64,000 nucleotides of DNA from Conexibacter sp. SYSU D00693 (GCF_017084525.1 NZ_CP070950.1:4154001-4218000); one strand, 5' to 3'. Numbered from the stretch's first letter, positions 50,883 through 60,444 are shown. Numbers and translations are program-made. The notes: a model not told the origin generated them from the letters alone.

Positions 50883-52301
50883 GTGCTGACCGAGGACCCC
50901 GCCGCGCGACCGGTCGCCGAGGCCGGCCGCCGCCCGGGCCCCGGCCCGCTGCCAGACGTCCGCCGTCCCGGCGTGCTGCTCGTCGTGGTCGCGCTGGCGA
51001 TCGGCGCGCTCTCGCTGCTGGGGCCCTCGGCCCCGACGTACGACCCGTGGGCGTGGATCGTCTGGGGTCGCGAGGTCACGCACCTCGACCTCATGACGAC
51101 CGACGGTCCGTCGTGGAAGCCGCTGCCGGTGATCTGCACGACCGTCTTCTCGCTCTTCGGCGACGCGGCGCCCTCCCTGTGGCTCGTCGTCGCCCGGGCG
51201 GGCGACGTCCTGGCCGTGGTGTTCGGCTTCCGCGTGGCCAAGCGGCTGGGCGGTGGCGTGCCGGGGGGTCTGGCCGCGGCGGGCGCGCTGCTCGTCGCGC
51301 CGTGGCTCGTGCGCAACAGCGCGCTGGGCAACTCCGAGCCGCTGCTCGTGGGCCTGCTGCTGGCGGCGGTCGACCGCCACCTCGCGGGCGACCGGCGCGC
51401 GGCGTTCCTGCTCGGGGTGGGGACGGGCCTCCTGCGTCCTGAGGCGTGGCCGTTCCTCGGCCTCTACGGCGCGTGGCTGCTGTGGCGCCGCTACCTCGGT
51501 CCGCGGCTCGTCGTCGGCCTGGGCGCCTTCACCGTGGCGATCTGGACGCTGCCGGAGTGGTGGGGCTCGGGCGATCCGCTGCGGGCGATGTCGCGCGCGC
51601 AGAACCCCAACCCGGGGGCGGCGACGTTCGCCGACGACCCGGTGCTGCGGATCCTCGAGGACGCCGAGAAGATGCTCGTCGTCCCCGCCGAGGTCGGGCT
51701 CGTCCTCGCGCTCGTGGCGGTCGTGGTGCGCCGCGACAGGCAGCTCGCGGGCCTCGTCGCCCTCGGCGCGGCCTGGCTGGCGATCGTCGCGCTCATGACC
51801 TCGGGCGGCGGCTTCTCGGGCAACCAGCGCTACCTCATCCCGCCCGTCGTCCTGGGCATCGTCCTCGCGGGCGCCGGCGCGGGCTGGGCGCTGCAACGGC
51901 TGCGCGTCCCGGTCGTCGTCGCGGCGGTGGCGCTCGGCGCGCTGTTCGTGGCGTCGTCGACCTCGCGGCTGGACACGGCGCTGGACTCCGTCGAGTACCA
52001 GGCCGACCTGCTGGGTGAGCTCGAGGGGCTCGTGGACCGGGCGGGTGGCGCCGAGGCGCTGCGCGACTGCGGTCGCCCGTACACCGGCCCGTTCCTCGTC
52101 CCGTCGGTCGCGTGGCACCTGCACGTCCACACGACGGAGGTGGCGCTCGAGCCGCGCCCGCCGGCGGTCGTCTTCCGGGTGAACACCATCGAGGGCGCGC
52201 GGGCGGTGCCGACGCTGCGCGGGCTCGACGGCGTCGCGCAGCGGACGCTGGCGACGGCGCCCGGCTGGCGCGTCGTGGCGGCGTGCGAGGGCGGGCGGTG
52301 A
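50883..52301 (+). CDS. Polytopic membrane protein, GT39/ArnT-like glycosyltransferase
   Basis: 472 aa with about ten hydrophobic segments beginning VLLVVVALAIGALSLLGPSA. TYDPWAWIVWGREVTHLDL in the first outer loop and SALGNSEPLLVGLLLAAVDR resemble lipid-linked sugar transferases of the GT-C class, but the first-loop DE pair is not clear. The last 100 residues are a soluble outer domain. It overlaps the next gene in GTGA, so both are made together. Confidence 0.72.
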   Translation: MLTEDPAARPVAEAGRRPGPGPLPDVRRPGVLLVVVALAIGALSLLGPSAPTYDPWAWIVWGREVTHLDLMTTDGPSWKPLPVICTTVFSLFGDAAPSLWLVVARAGDVLAVVFGFRVAKRLGGGVPGGLAAAGALLVAPWLVRNSALGNSEPLLVGLLLAAVDRHLAGDRRAAFLLGVGTGLLRPEAWPFLGLYGAWLLWRRYLGPRLVVGLGAFTVAIWTLPEWWGSGDPLRAMSRAQNPNPGAATFADDPVLRILEDAEKMLVVPAEVGLVLALVAVVVRRDRQLAGLVALGAAWLAIVALMTSGGGFSGNQRYLIPPVVLGIVLAGAGAGWALQRLRVPVVVAAVALGALFVASSTSRLDTALDSVEYQADLLGELEGLVDRAGGAEALRDCGRPYTGPFLVPSVAWHLHVHTTEVALEPRPPAVVFRVNTIEGARAVPTLRGLDGVAQRTLATAPGWRVVAACEGGR

Positions 52302-53932
52302 GCGCGGCGCTGCGCCGGCTGCCGGTCGCGGTCCTCGCCGGCCTCGCGCTGGTCGCAGGGCTGTCGCTGGCCCTGCGCACGCAGGCCCTCGACGCGAAGT
52401 TCTGGATCGACGAGGGCCTGTCGGTCGGCATCTCGTCGCACGGCTTCTTCGACATCCCGGGCGTCCTGCGCCAGGACGGGTCGCCACCGCTGTACTACCT
52501 GCTGCTCCACCTCTGGATCGAGGTCGTGGGCGACGGGGAGGAGCGCACCCACGCGCTCTCGCTGCTCTTCGCGCTGACCACCATCCCCGTGGGGTTCCTC
52601 GCCGGCCGGGCGATCGCCGGCGTGCGCACGGGCTGGGCGGTCGCGGCGCTCGCGGCGTTCAACCCGTACCTGACGTACTACGCGCAGGAGACGCGGATGT
52701 ACGCGCTGGTGGCGCTGCTGTCGCTCGCCACCTGCGCGACGTTCGCGCTGGCCTACGGGGCGCGTCGCCGGGGCGCGATCCCGCTGTTCGTCGCCTGTGC
52801 CGCCGCGCTCGCCTACGCCCACAACTGGGGGCTCTTCCTCCTGGTCGGCTGCGCCGGGGCGGTGGTCGTGCTCGCGCTGCAGGACGACCGCGAGGGCCGG
52901 CGCGCGCTGCTGCGCGACGGCGTCCTGGGCTTCGGCGCGCTCGGCGTCGTCTACCTGCCGTGGATCCCGTCGCTGCTCTTCCAGGCCGCGCACACCGGCG
53001 CGCCGTGGGCCGAGCGGCCGGGGTTCGACGCGGTCATCAACGGGCTGGGCGGGCTCATCGGCGGCGAGGGCTCCGGGATCCTCGGGGTGTTCGTCGGGCT
53101 GGCGGGGCTCGGGGTCGTCCTGCGGCGACCGGGCGCGCGGCGCGATCCCACGGCGCGGGCGATCAAGGCGATCGCGCTGGCGGGCGGGCTCGGGCTGCTG
53201 GTGGCCTTCCTGGCCTCGCAGGCGTCGCCCGCGTGGGCGAGCCGGTACTTCGCGACGTTCGTCGGGCCCGTCCTGCTGCTGCTGGGCATCGGCCTGGCGC
53301 GCTACGGGCGGCTCGGGCTCATGGCGCTGCTCGTCGTCCTGCTCCTGTGGACCGACGGCCGCGAGCGCCAGCTGCGCGGCAAGAGCGACGCCTACCGGGT
53401 GGCGCGCACGCTCGAGGAGTCCCACTACGTGCGCGACGGCGACGTCGTGCTGTCGACGCACCCCGAGCAGGGGCCGCTCATGCGCTACTACCTCGGCGAC
53501 GGGCTGCGGTGGGCCGACGCGCTGGGCTGGGTCCCCGACCCGCAGGTCTTCGACTGGCGCGACGCGCTGGAGCGCCTCGAGGAGACCGGGCCGATCGCGG
53601 TCTCCCGCGAGGTCCTGCCGCAGCTCGAGACGGGCCAGCACCTGCTGCTCATCCAGCCGATCATCCGCACGAGCCAGTGGCGGGCCCCGTGGACGCGGCT
53701 CGTGCGCAAGCGCGCGGCGCAGTGGGAGCGGGCGCTGGACCACACGGGCGGCCTGCGGCGCGTCGAGGCGCTGCCGAAGTTCGAGGACCGGCGGCTGCCG
53801 CGCGGCGTGCGCGCCGTCGTCTACCGGCGCACGGCCAGGCCGCTCGTCCTGCCGCCGCCGCCCCCGCCGGCGGCAGTCGAGGTCCGAGCGCCGGCGCGCC
53901 CGAGCACCGAGGGGCCGTTCCAGCGGCCCTAG
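52298..53932 (+). CDS. GT39-family (PMT/ArnT-like) membrane glycosyltransferase
   Basis: 544 aa. The catalytic first loop is AKFWIDEGLSVGISSHGF, with the DE pair typical of GT-C enzymes that use polyprenyl-phosphate sugars. GSPPLYYLLLHLWIEVVG and YYAQETRMYALVALLSLATC follow, as in this family. About eleven membrane helices run to residue 350, then a soluble domain of 190 residues ends in a proline run. It probably adds sugar to a surface protein or lipid. Acceptor unknown. Confidence 0.82.
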   Translation: MSAALRRLPVAVLAGLALVAGLSLALRTQALDAKFWIDEGLSVGISSHGFFDIPGVLRQDGSPPLYYLLLHLWIEVVGDGEERTHALSLLFALTTIPVGFLAGRAIAGVRTGWAVAALAAFNPYLTYYAQETRMYALVALLSLATCATFALAYGARRRGAIPLFVACAAALAYAHNWGLFLLVGCAGAVVVLALQDDREGRRALLRDGVLGFGALGVVYLPWIPSLLFQAAHTGAPWAERPGFDAVINGLGGLIGGEGSGILGVFVGLAGLGVVLRRPGARRDPTARAIKAIALAGGLGLLVAFLASQASPAWASRYFATFVGPVLLLLGIGLARYGRLGLMALLVVLLLWTDGRERQLRGKSDAYRVARTLEESHYVRDGDVVLSTHPEQGPLMRYYLGDGLRWADALGWVPDPQVFDWRDALERLEETGPIAVSREVLPQLETGQHLLLIQPIIRTSQWRAPWTRLVRKRAAQWERALDHTGGLRRVEALPKFEDRRLPRGVRAVVYRRTARPLVLPPPPPPAAVEVRAPARPSTEGPFQRP

Positions 53933-53971
53933 CGCCGGGCACTGCACCGCTTCCCGGAGGACCGAGCGGTC

Positions 53972-54009
53972 CGTGTTAGCGCGTGTTAGGACCGGTTGGG
54001 AGGCGTTAG
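53972..54009 (+). repeat. Repeated GTGTTAG words upstream of the flavoprotein gene
   Basis: CGTGTTAG at 53972-53979 and 53982-53989 (10-bp period) and GCGTTAG at 54003-54009. The 122-bp gap otherwise holds only a G+C-rich leader. Possible binding sites for a regulator or an alternative sigma factor. Confidence 0.45.
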
Positions 54010-54054
54010 ACGCGTGTCGCGTCGCGCGCGCGACCGGGCAGTGTGCGGGGACGT

Positions 54055-55578
54055 ATGACGCTCGCTGACGCCGTCCCGCCCACCCTGTCGTCGGACGACG
54101 AGGGCCCGGACGCCCGCCCCTACGTCGTGATCGGCGGTGGCCCCGCCGGCCTCACCGCCGGCTACCTGATCGCCAAGCGCGGCCGGAAGGTCGTCGTCCT
54201 CGAGGCCGAGGACCAGGTCGGCGGCATCGCCAAGACGGTCGTCGACCCCGACGGCTACCGCTTCGACCTGGGCGGGCATCGCTTCTTCACGAAGAACCAG
54301 GAGGTCGACGACCTCTGGCACGAGATCATGGGCGACGAGTTCCTCAAGCGCCCGCGGATGTCGCGCATCTTCTGGCGGGGCAAGTACCTCGACTACCCCC
54401 TCAAGGGCACCGACGTCATCAAGAAGCTCGGCCCGGTCGAGCTCGTGCTCTGCGGCCTCTCCTACCTGTGGGCGGCGGTCAAGCCCAAGGGCAAGGAGGA
54501 GAACCTCGAGCAGTGGGTCTCCAACCGCTTCGGCTGGCGCCTCTACCAGCACTTCTTCAAGGGCTACACCGAGAAGGTGTGGGGCGTCTCGACGACCGAG
54601 CTGCGCGCCGAGTGGGCCGCCCAGCGCATCAAGGGCCTGTCCTTCATGTCGGCCGCCAAGGCCGCGTTCTTCGGCAACAAGGGCAACAAGATCAAGTCGC
54701 TGATCGACGCCTTCAACTACCCGCGCTTCGGGCCGGGGCAGATGTGGGAGACGATGACGACGCGCATCGAGGAGATGGGCGGCGAGGTCCGGCTCAACTG
54801 CCCGGCGACGAAGATCGAGGTGGAGGACGGCCGCGTCGTGCGCGTCCACACCCCCGACGACGTCCTCGAGCCCCGCGCGACGATCTCGTCGCTGCCGCTG
54901 CGCAACACCGTCGGCATGGCGTCGCCGACGGCGCCCAAGGAGGTCCGCGAGGCCGCCCAGGGCCTGCGCTACCGCGACTTCCTGACCGTCGCGCTCATCC
55001 TCGACGGCAAGGACCTCTTCCCCGACAACTGGATCTACATCCACGAGGACAGCGTCGAGGTCGGGCGCATCCAGAACTTCCGCTCCTGGAGCCCGTGGAT
55101 GGTGCCCGACCCGGACACCGCCTCGATCGGCATGGAGTACTTCTGCTTCAAGGGCGACGAGCTCTGGGACTCCTCCGATGAGGACCTCATCGCGCTGGCC
55201 ACCCGTGAGATCGAGCTGCTCGGCCTCGCGAAGGCGCAGGACGTCCGCCGCGGCTACGTCGTCCGCGTCCCGAAGGCGTACCCCATGTACGACGCCGAGT
55301 ACGCCGACCGCGTCGCCACCATCCGCTCCTGGCTCGACCCGCTCCAGGGCTTCGTCCAGGTCGGCCGCAACGGCCTGCACCGCTACAACAACTCCGACCA
55401 CTCGATGCTCAGCGCCATGCGCGCCGTGGACAACGTCCTCGACGGCGAGCGCCACGACATCTGGGCGGTCAACGTCGAGTCCGCGTACCACGAGGAGCAG
55501 ACCGACGCCGACTCCGAGAACCCGTACCGCAACACGCCGTCCACGCAGTACGAGCGCGAGGCGCTCGAGGCGGCGTAG
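54055..55578 (+). CDS. FAD-dependent oxidoreductase resembling UDP-galactopyranose mutase
   Basis: 507 aa. The dinucleotide fold VVIGGGPAGLTAGYLIAKRG is near residue 23, then FDLGGHRFFTKNQEVDDLW, RLYQHFFKGYTEKVWGVSTT and AEWAAQRIKGLSF, the signature of the UGM/protoporphyrinogen-oxidase-like group often found with glycan genes. The C-terminus has GLHRYNNSDHSMLSAM binding FAD. It may act on a nucleotide sugar or a lipid-linked intermediate; the reaction is unproven. It follows two membrane glycosyltransferases. Confidence 0.85.
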   Translation: MTLADAVPPTLSSDDEGPDARPYVVIGGGPAGLTAGYLIAKRGRKVVVLEAEDQVGGIAKTVVDPDGYRFDLGGHRFFTKNQEVDDLWHEIMGDEFLKRPRMSRIFWRGKYLDYPLKGTDVIKKLGPVELVLCGLSYLWAAVKPKGKEENLEQWVSNRFGWRLYQHFFKGYTEKVWGVSTTELRAEWAAQRIKGLSFMSAAKAAFFGNKGNKIKSLIDAFNYPRFGPGQMWETMTTRIEEMGGEVRLNCPATKIEVEDGRVVRVHTPDDVLEPRATISSLPLRNTVGMASPTAPKEVREAAQGLRYRDFLTVALILDGKDLFPDNWIYIHEDSVEVGRIQNFRSWSPWMVPDPDTASIGMEYFCFKGDELWDSSDEDLIALATREIELLGLAKAQDVRRGYVVRVPKAYPMYDAEYADRVATIRSWLDPLQGFVQVGRNGLHRYNNSDHSMLSAMRAVDNVLDGERHDIWAVNVESAYHEEQTDADSENPYRNTPSTQYEREALEAA

Positions 55579-55607
55579 GGCACGGGCGCCCACCGCGCGT
55601 TCGTCCC

Positions 55608-55635
55608 GACGGGCGGCCCTCCGGGGCCGCCCGTC
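55608..55635 (+). terminator. Terminator after the flavoprotein gene
   Basis: GACGGGCGGCCC, loop TCCG, then the exact 12-nt complement, 30 nt after the stop. Confidence 0.65.
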
Positions 55636-55637
55636 GT

Positions 55638-55686
55638 CGTGAGTGGGGAGTTGCGCTCGCATGTCGAGCGCAAGTCCCCACTCACG
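55638..55686. repeat. 49-bp hairpin repeat, copy 1 (3' side of the DUF559 gene)
   Basis: The left arm starts CGTGAGTGGGGAGTTGCGCT; the right arm is complementary over 22 positions with a single G-G mismatch, around loop CATGT. The stop codon of the DUF559-like gene (55682-55684) lies in the right arm. Confidence 0.9.
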
Positions 55687-56581
55687 TGCGCAGCCGGTCG
55701 TCCAGGGCAGTGAGGAGGGCGGTTCGGCCGGCGTGGACGTCTCGCCATCGAACGCGCCAGACCTCCCAACCACCGGCCTCCAGGTCGCGCTGCTTCGCCG
55801 CGTCGCGCTCACGTGCGCTCCGGGTCCCGTGGTACGCGCGGCTGTCGGCCTCGACGACGAGCCGCTGGACCCGCCAGAGCACGTCGACCTCCCAGAGCGT
55901 CCCCGACGATCCCGCCACGTGCTGGTTGAACCGAGGCGCCTTCCTCAGGGAAGCACCCCCGAGCAGCGCCTTGAGCCGTCGTTCGAGCTCGCTGCGCAGG
56001 ATGTCGGGGTCGTCGGTGAGCTCGCTGACGGCACGCCGCAGGCGTCCGGCGCCACGGTTGCCGCGGCAGCGGTCGAGGACCTCCGCAAGAGCCGCGCCAT
56101 CGAAGAGCCGCTCGCGCACCGAGGCCTCGCACGCTGCGACGAGCAGCGACGGCCGCGTGTCGGCGATGTCGAGCAGCGTCCGTGCCACCGAGGTGCACGG
56201 GATCCCGTCTCGGCTGGTGCGATCCTGCGGTGCCAGTCGGCGACGGTGCGGCGTGATCCCGTCGCAGTCACGTCCGCAGTCGCCCGTGACGGTGATGTGG
56301 ACCGTCGTCTCGGGGTTCGGCGCGATGCTCCAGAGCGCGCCGCAGGAGGTGTCGCTCAGCACCGCGTGCGCGCCGCCGGCGAGGACCGCCGCCATCCACG
56401 GCGCACGGGGGTGGAGCGCCCCGTGCCCGACGACGTACACGCCCCGGTGGACCTCCCGCAGGCGGCCCGCCTTGATGCGGCGCCGGATCGCGGGGTCCGA
56501 GAAGCCGAGCTCGGACAGCTGGGCGTGGGAGACCACCCCCTTCTGGATCGTCGCCAGGCCGGCGAGCGACCCCTCTCGCAC
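55682..56581 (-). CDS. AbiEi-like winged-helix + DUF559 endonuclease-like protein
   Basis: 299 aa from GTG 56581. Residues 5-55 are the AbiEi-type winged helix (ATIQKGVVSHAQLSELGF, RRRIKAGRLREVHRGVYVVG). The middle carries TSVARTLLDIAD, typical of this family. The last 90 residues are DUF559, a Vsr/PD-(D/E)XK-related fold: EVDVLWRVQRLVVEADSRAYH gives the acidic residues, then QRDLEAGGWEVWRVRWRDV. Such genes are often annotated as type IV antitoxin-domain proteins but have no toxin partner here. DNA cleavage or binding is plausible, not shown. A start at 56635 would make hairpin copy 2 code for the first 18 residues and is less likely. Confidence 0.82.
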   Translation of the reverse strand: MREGSLAGLATIQKGVVSHAQLSELGFSDPAIRRRIKAGRLREVHRGVYVVGHGALHPRAPWMAAVLAGGAHAVLSDTSCGALWSIAPNPETTVHITVTGDCGRDCDGITPHRRRLAPQDRTSRDGIPCTSVARTLLDIADTRPSLLVAACEASVRERLFDGAALAEVLDRCRGNRGAGRLRRAVSELTDDPDILRSELERRLKALLGGASLRKAPRFNQHVAGSSGTLWEVDVLWRVQRLVVEADSRAYHGTRSARERDAAKQRDLEAGGWEVWRVRWRDVHAGRTALLTALDDRLRT

Positions 56582-56629
56582 GTGAGTGGGGAGTTGCGCT
56601 CGGCATTCGAGCGGAAGTCCCCACTCACG
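56581..56629. repeat. 49-bp hairpin repeat, copy 2 (5' side of the DUF559 gene)
   Basis: Same sequence as copy 1 except for the loop (GCATT) and one stem base; two mismatches in 22 positions. Its outer base is the last base of the GTG start codon read on the minus strand, so the hairpin occupies the leader of the gene. Confidence 0.9.
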
Positions 56630-56696
56630 GTCCACGCGGCGATCGTGGCGCCGCGCGCGTCACGGATCACCACCGCCGCGTCACGCCTTCGCGCCC

Positions 56697-56750
56697 GCGC
56701 GCGCCCGCGCCAGCACCCGCGCGCGCCCGCGCCAGCACCCGCGCGCGCCC
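56697..56750. repeat. 22-bp tandem repeat after the histidine kinase gene
   Basis: Two full copies of a unit starting GCGCGCGCCCGCGCCAGCA (56697-56718, 56719-56740) and ten bases of a third. It lies 4 bp beyond the kinase stop. Confidence 0.75.
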
Positions 56751-56754
56751 CCGG

Positions 56755-58178
56755 TCACCCGCCCGGCGGCGCGGGCGGAAGCGCGAGGACGAAGCGGGCG
56801 CCCGGGGCGCCGCCGTCGGCGTCCGCGAGGACGAGGGTGCCCGACATCCCCGTGGCGAGCTCGCGGCCGATCGCCAGGCCGAGGCCGAAGCCGCCCTCGC
56901 CGCCGGTGCGGGTGCCGCGGCGGAAGCGCTCGAAGATCGCGTCGCGCTCGTCGTCCGGGACGCCCGGGCCCTGGTCGGTCACCTCGAGCGTCGCGCGGTC
57001 GCCGTGGTAGGCGGGCTCGACGCGGACCGTGGTGCCGGCGGGGGAGAAGCGCAGGGCGTTGTCGAGCAGGATCCGGACGACGCGGGCGACGGCGCTGGCG
57101 TCGGCGCGGGCCCAGACCGGCGCGGGCGGCGGGACGGCCTCGACCGTGACGCCCGCCTCGCGGGCGCGCAGGACGAACTCGGCGCTCACCGCGCGGACGA
57201 GCTCGCCGAGCTCGACGGGCTCGGGATGCAGCTCGACGCCGGCGTCGAGGCGGCTGAGCTCGAGCAGCTCGGTGGCCAGGACGCCGAGGCGCCGCAGCTC
57301 GCCGCGCGCCGCGCCGATCTGCGTGCGCGCGTCGCGCACGTCGACCTCGTCGAGCGCGAGGTCCTCCTCGAGCAGCTCCATCGTCCCCTGCAGCGAGGTC
57401 AGCGGCGTGCGCAGCTCGTGCGACGCCGTGGCCACGAACGCGCGGCGGGCCGCCTCCTGGCGGCGCAGCGCGACCTGCATCGCCGTGAACGCGCGCGCGA
57501 GGTCGCCGATCTCGTCCTGGCCGCGGTCGGTCGGCGGCGGCGCGTCCGGACCCTGCTCGGCCAGGCGCAGCGCGACCGCGCGCAGCCGGCCCAGCCGCCG
57601 CGACAGCGTCGACGACAGCGCCGCGCCCAGCAGCAGCGCGACGCCGAGGCCGACGAGCGCCGCGGTGAGGAACGCATCGCGCACCTCGCCGAAGACGGCA
57701 TCGATGTCGCGCTCGGGCTTGCGGACCGCCAGGACCCACAGGTCGCGGTCGCGGACCCGCAGCGGCACCGCGATGCGCGTGCCCTCGTCGGTGACCGACT
57801 CGACGGTCCGGGGCGGGTCGCCGATGAAGACCTCGTAGACGTCGTCGAAGCGGGGGCGCGACGTCTCGGTGTCCAGCCGTCGATCGGTCTGCACGAACGG
57901 CGTCGCCGGGATGAGCATCGCCCGGGAGTTCGTGCGCGCGGCGAGGTCGAACACGGCGTCGGTGACGTCCGCGCCGATCCCGCGCTCGCGCGCGAGCAGG
58001 TCCTCGAGCTGCGGGCGCAGCGAGAGCGTCGCGGCCCGCACCGACTCGCGCGACTGCTCGCGCAGGCGGTCCTGCAGCGGGGACAGCAGCGCGAGGGCGG
58101 CCACGGCGAGGGTCGCGATGGCCGTCGCGACGAGCGCGAGCGCCAGCCGACCGCGCAGGCCGAGCAGCGCGCCGCGCC

Positions 58179-58182
<4 letters not shown>
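56755..58182 (-). CDS. Two-component sensor histidine kinase
   Basis: 475 aa. Two membrane helices (residues about 12-32 and 168-188) enclose a sensor domain of 135 residues outside. A HAMP linker (SRRLGRLRAVALRLAEQG, DEIGDLARAFTAMQ) follows. The phosphoacceptor box is VATASHELRTPLTSLQG near residue 255; N box RILLDNALRFSP, G1 DQGPGVP, F box IFERFRRG and G2 GFGLGLAIGREL are intact. The GTG start overlaps the regulator stop by 4 nt. Signal unknown. Confidence 0.93.
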
Positions 58183-58880
<698 letters not shown>

Positions 58881-58890
58881 CAGGCGATCC

Positions 58891-58896
58891 AGCGTA
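58891..58896 (-). promoter_or_regulatory. -10 element of the response regulator gene
   Basis: TACGCT on the minus strand, within TATACGCT, 10 nt before ATG 58880. Confidence 0.5.
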
Positions 58897-58915
58897 TAGG
58901 CCGCGCCCGCGGCAG

Positions 58916-59407
58916 CTAGGCGACGCGCTGGCGCGCGGCACGGCGCTGCGCGGCGGTCGCGCGCAGCTGCTCGGACTCGACCTGGCGCTTGAGCTGCTGC
59001 AGCGACCGGCGCAGGTGGCCGCGGATCTGCGGTGCCGCCAGGCGCTCGGCGATCGCGCCCAGCAGCCCGGAGCCGGCGACCCCGTAGGCGAGGCGCAGCT
59101 CGACGGTCGTGCGGCCCGGACGCCTCGTGCGCAGCCGCCAGCGCCCGCGCTGGTCGGCGCCGGTGATGGACACCCACGACAGCTCCGAGCACGGCACGTG
59201 CTCGACGACCTCGACGAGCCCGCCGACCTCCGCCGAGCCGACCTGCAGCAGCGTGCGCACCCGCGTCCCGCAGCCCGAGCGCTGCTCGCCGACGACCTCC
59301 CAGCGCGTCACCCCGCGCATGAACTCGAGGTAGCGGGTGGGGTCGTCGACGAACGCCCAGACCGCCTCGGGCGGCGCGCTGACGTCGATCGACGCGGTGA
59401 CGCGCAT
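58916..59407 (-). CDS. SRPBCC (START-like, polyketide cyclase) family protein
   Basis: 163 aa. The hotdog-like helix-grip fold begins RVTASIDVSAPPEAVWAFVD, DPTRYLEFMRGVTRWEVVG, with LVEVVEHVPCSELSWVSITG in the sheet and a C-terminal amphipathic helix (RGHLRRSLQQLKRQVESEQL). These domains bind hydrophobic ligands. ATG shares one base with the acyltransferase stop, suggesting joint translation and a lipid ligand. Confidence 0.82.
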   Translation of the reverse strand: MRVTASIDVSAPPEAVWAFVDDPTRYLEFMRGVTRWEVVGEQRSGCGTRVRTLLQVGSAEVGGLVEVVEHVPCSELSWVSITGADQRGRWRLRTRRPGRTTVELRLAYGVAGSGLLGAIAERLAAPQIRGHLRRSLQQLKRQVESEQLRATAAQRRAARQRVA

Positions 59408-60405
59408 CAGCCGACCACCGGCAGCCGGCGCTCCGCCGCGAGCGCGTCCAGCGTGTCCTGCATGAGTCGCGTCACGTGCTCGTAGACCTCGTCGACGTCG
59501 GGCTCGGGCCCGAACTCCTCGCGCAGGTGGATCGGCGGCAGCGCCTCGACGACGATCTTCGACGGCAGCGGCACGTGGCCCGTGAAGTCGCCGACGACGA
59601 GCCCCCACGGCGGCGCCAGCAGGATCGGCAGCGACTTCAGCCGCGCGGTGCGGTCGAGCATGAGCGCCCGGGCGAGGCCCTTGCCCTGCGAGAGGAACAG
59701 CGCCGTCTCCTGCCCGCCGATCGACACGAGCGGGACGATCGGCACGTCGTGCTCGAGCGCGAGGCGCACGAAGCCGCGGCGGCCGTCGAAGTCGACGCGG
59801 TGGCGCTGCCAGGACGGGCGGAAGACCTCGTGGTCGCCGCCGGGGTAGACGAGCAGCGCCGCGCCCGCCTCCAGCGCCTGCCGCGCGTTCTCGGGCGACG
59901 CCGCCACCACGCCGTACTTGCGCAGGAAGCCCAGGCCCGGGAAGGAGACCACGAGGTTGTGCGCGAGCTGGTGGAAGCGCCGCTCGACGCCGAAGTACGC
60001 GGAGAACGCGAGCGTGAAGACCCCGGTGTCCGGCGTCATGTTGCCGCCCGAGTGGTTGCCCACGATGAGGACGGGGCCCTCCTCCGGGATGTTCCCCAGC
60101 CCGCGGACCTCCGCCCGGTGCCAGAGCGACGCCAGCAGCCACAGCCCGGGCAGCGACTCGCGGATGTAGTCCGGGTCGCGCTCGTCGAGGTCGGCGCTGG
60201 GCACCCGCGCCTGGACGGCGCCGGCGACGCCCTTCAGCGCGCGGGCGGGCAGCGCGGCGGCCCGTCCCACCACCGCGCCGAGCAGGGCCGACGCGCCCGA
60301 CGGGCCGGCGCCGGACGGGGCGCCGTCGTCCTCCGCGGCCGGGTCGAGGCCGCCGGGGTGGTGGCCGTTGCGCGCGGCGCGCCTGGCCGTGGAGGCCTCG
60401 GGCAT
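59407..60405 (-). CDS. Lysophospholipid/diacylglycerol acyltransferase family protein
   Basis: 332 aa. After a low-complexity N-terminus, the acyltransferase core has VLIVGNHSGGNMTPDTGVF as block I and LLVYPGGDHEVFRPS in place of FPEGT, a pattern of actinobacterial and DGAT2-like enzymes. VPIVPLVSIGGQETALFLSQ and PLPSKIVVEALPPIHL follow. It probably acylates a lipid at the inner membrane. ATG 60405 lies 6 nt after TAGCAT. Confidence 0.85.
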   Translation of the reverse strand: MPEASTARRAARNGHHPGGLDPAAEDDGAPSGAGPSGASALLGAVVGRAAALPARALKGVAGAVQARVPSADLDERDPDYIRESLPGLWLLASLWHRAEVRGLGNIPEEGPVLIVGNHSGGNMTPDTGVFTLAFSAYFGVERRFHQLAHNLVVSFPGLGFLRKYGVVAASPENARQALEAGAALLVYPGGDHEVFRPSWQRHRVDFDGRRGFVRLALEHDVPIVPLVSIGGQETALFLSQGKGLARALMLDRTARLKSLPILLAPPWGLVVGDFTGHVPLPSKIVVEALPPIHLREEFGPEPDVDEVYEHVTRLMQDTLDALAAERRLPVVG

Positions 60406-60411
60406 GGCCGG

Positions 60412-60417
60412 ATGCTA
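60412..60417 (-). promoter_or_regulatory. -10 element of the acyltransferase gene
   Basis: TAGCAT on the minus strand, 6 nt before ATG 60405; only 11 bp from the opposing -10 of the phosphatase operon. Confidence 0.5.
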
Positions 60418-60428
60418 CCCGCAGGCGG

Positions 60429-60434
60429 TACGGT
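60429..60434 (+). promoter_or_regulatory. -10 element of the receiver-PP2C operon
   Basis: TACGGT, 10 nt before TTG 60445. GTG 60433 overlaps the hexamer and is therefore less likely to be the start. Confidence 0.45.
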
Positions 60435-60444
60435 GCCGACCCCG

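Larger units (their letters stand above)
55638..56629 (-). mobile_element. Possible hairpin-bracketed cassette carrying a DUF559-like nuclease gene
   Basis: The gene runs almost exactly from one 49-bp hairpin to the other; 44 of 49 bases agree between the copies. No target-site duplication is visible and no transposase is encoded, so mobility is inferred from structure only. Confidence 0.4.

Noticed and set aside
55686-56585. 299-codon plus-strand ORF over the DUF559 gene
   Set aside because: Serine/arginine-rich shadow without family motifs; the minus strand carries the AbiEi and DUF559 signatures.
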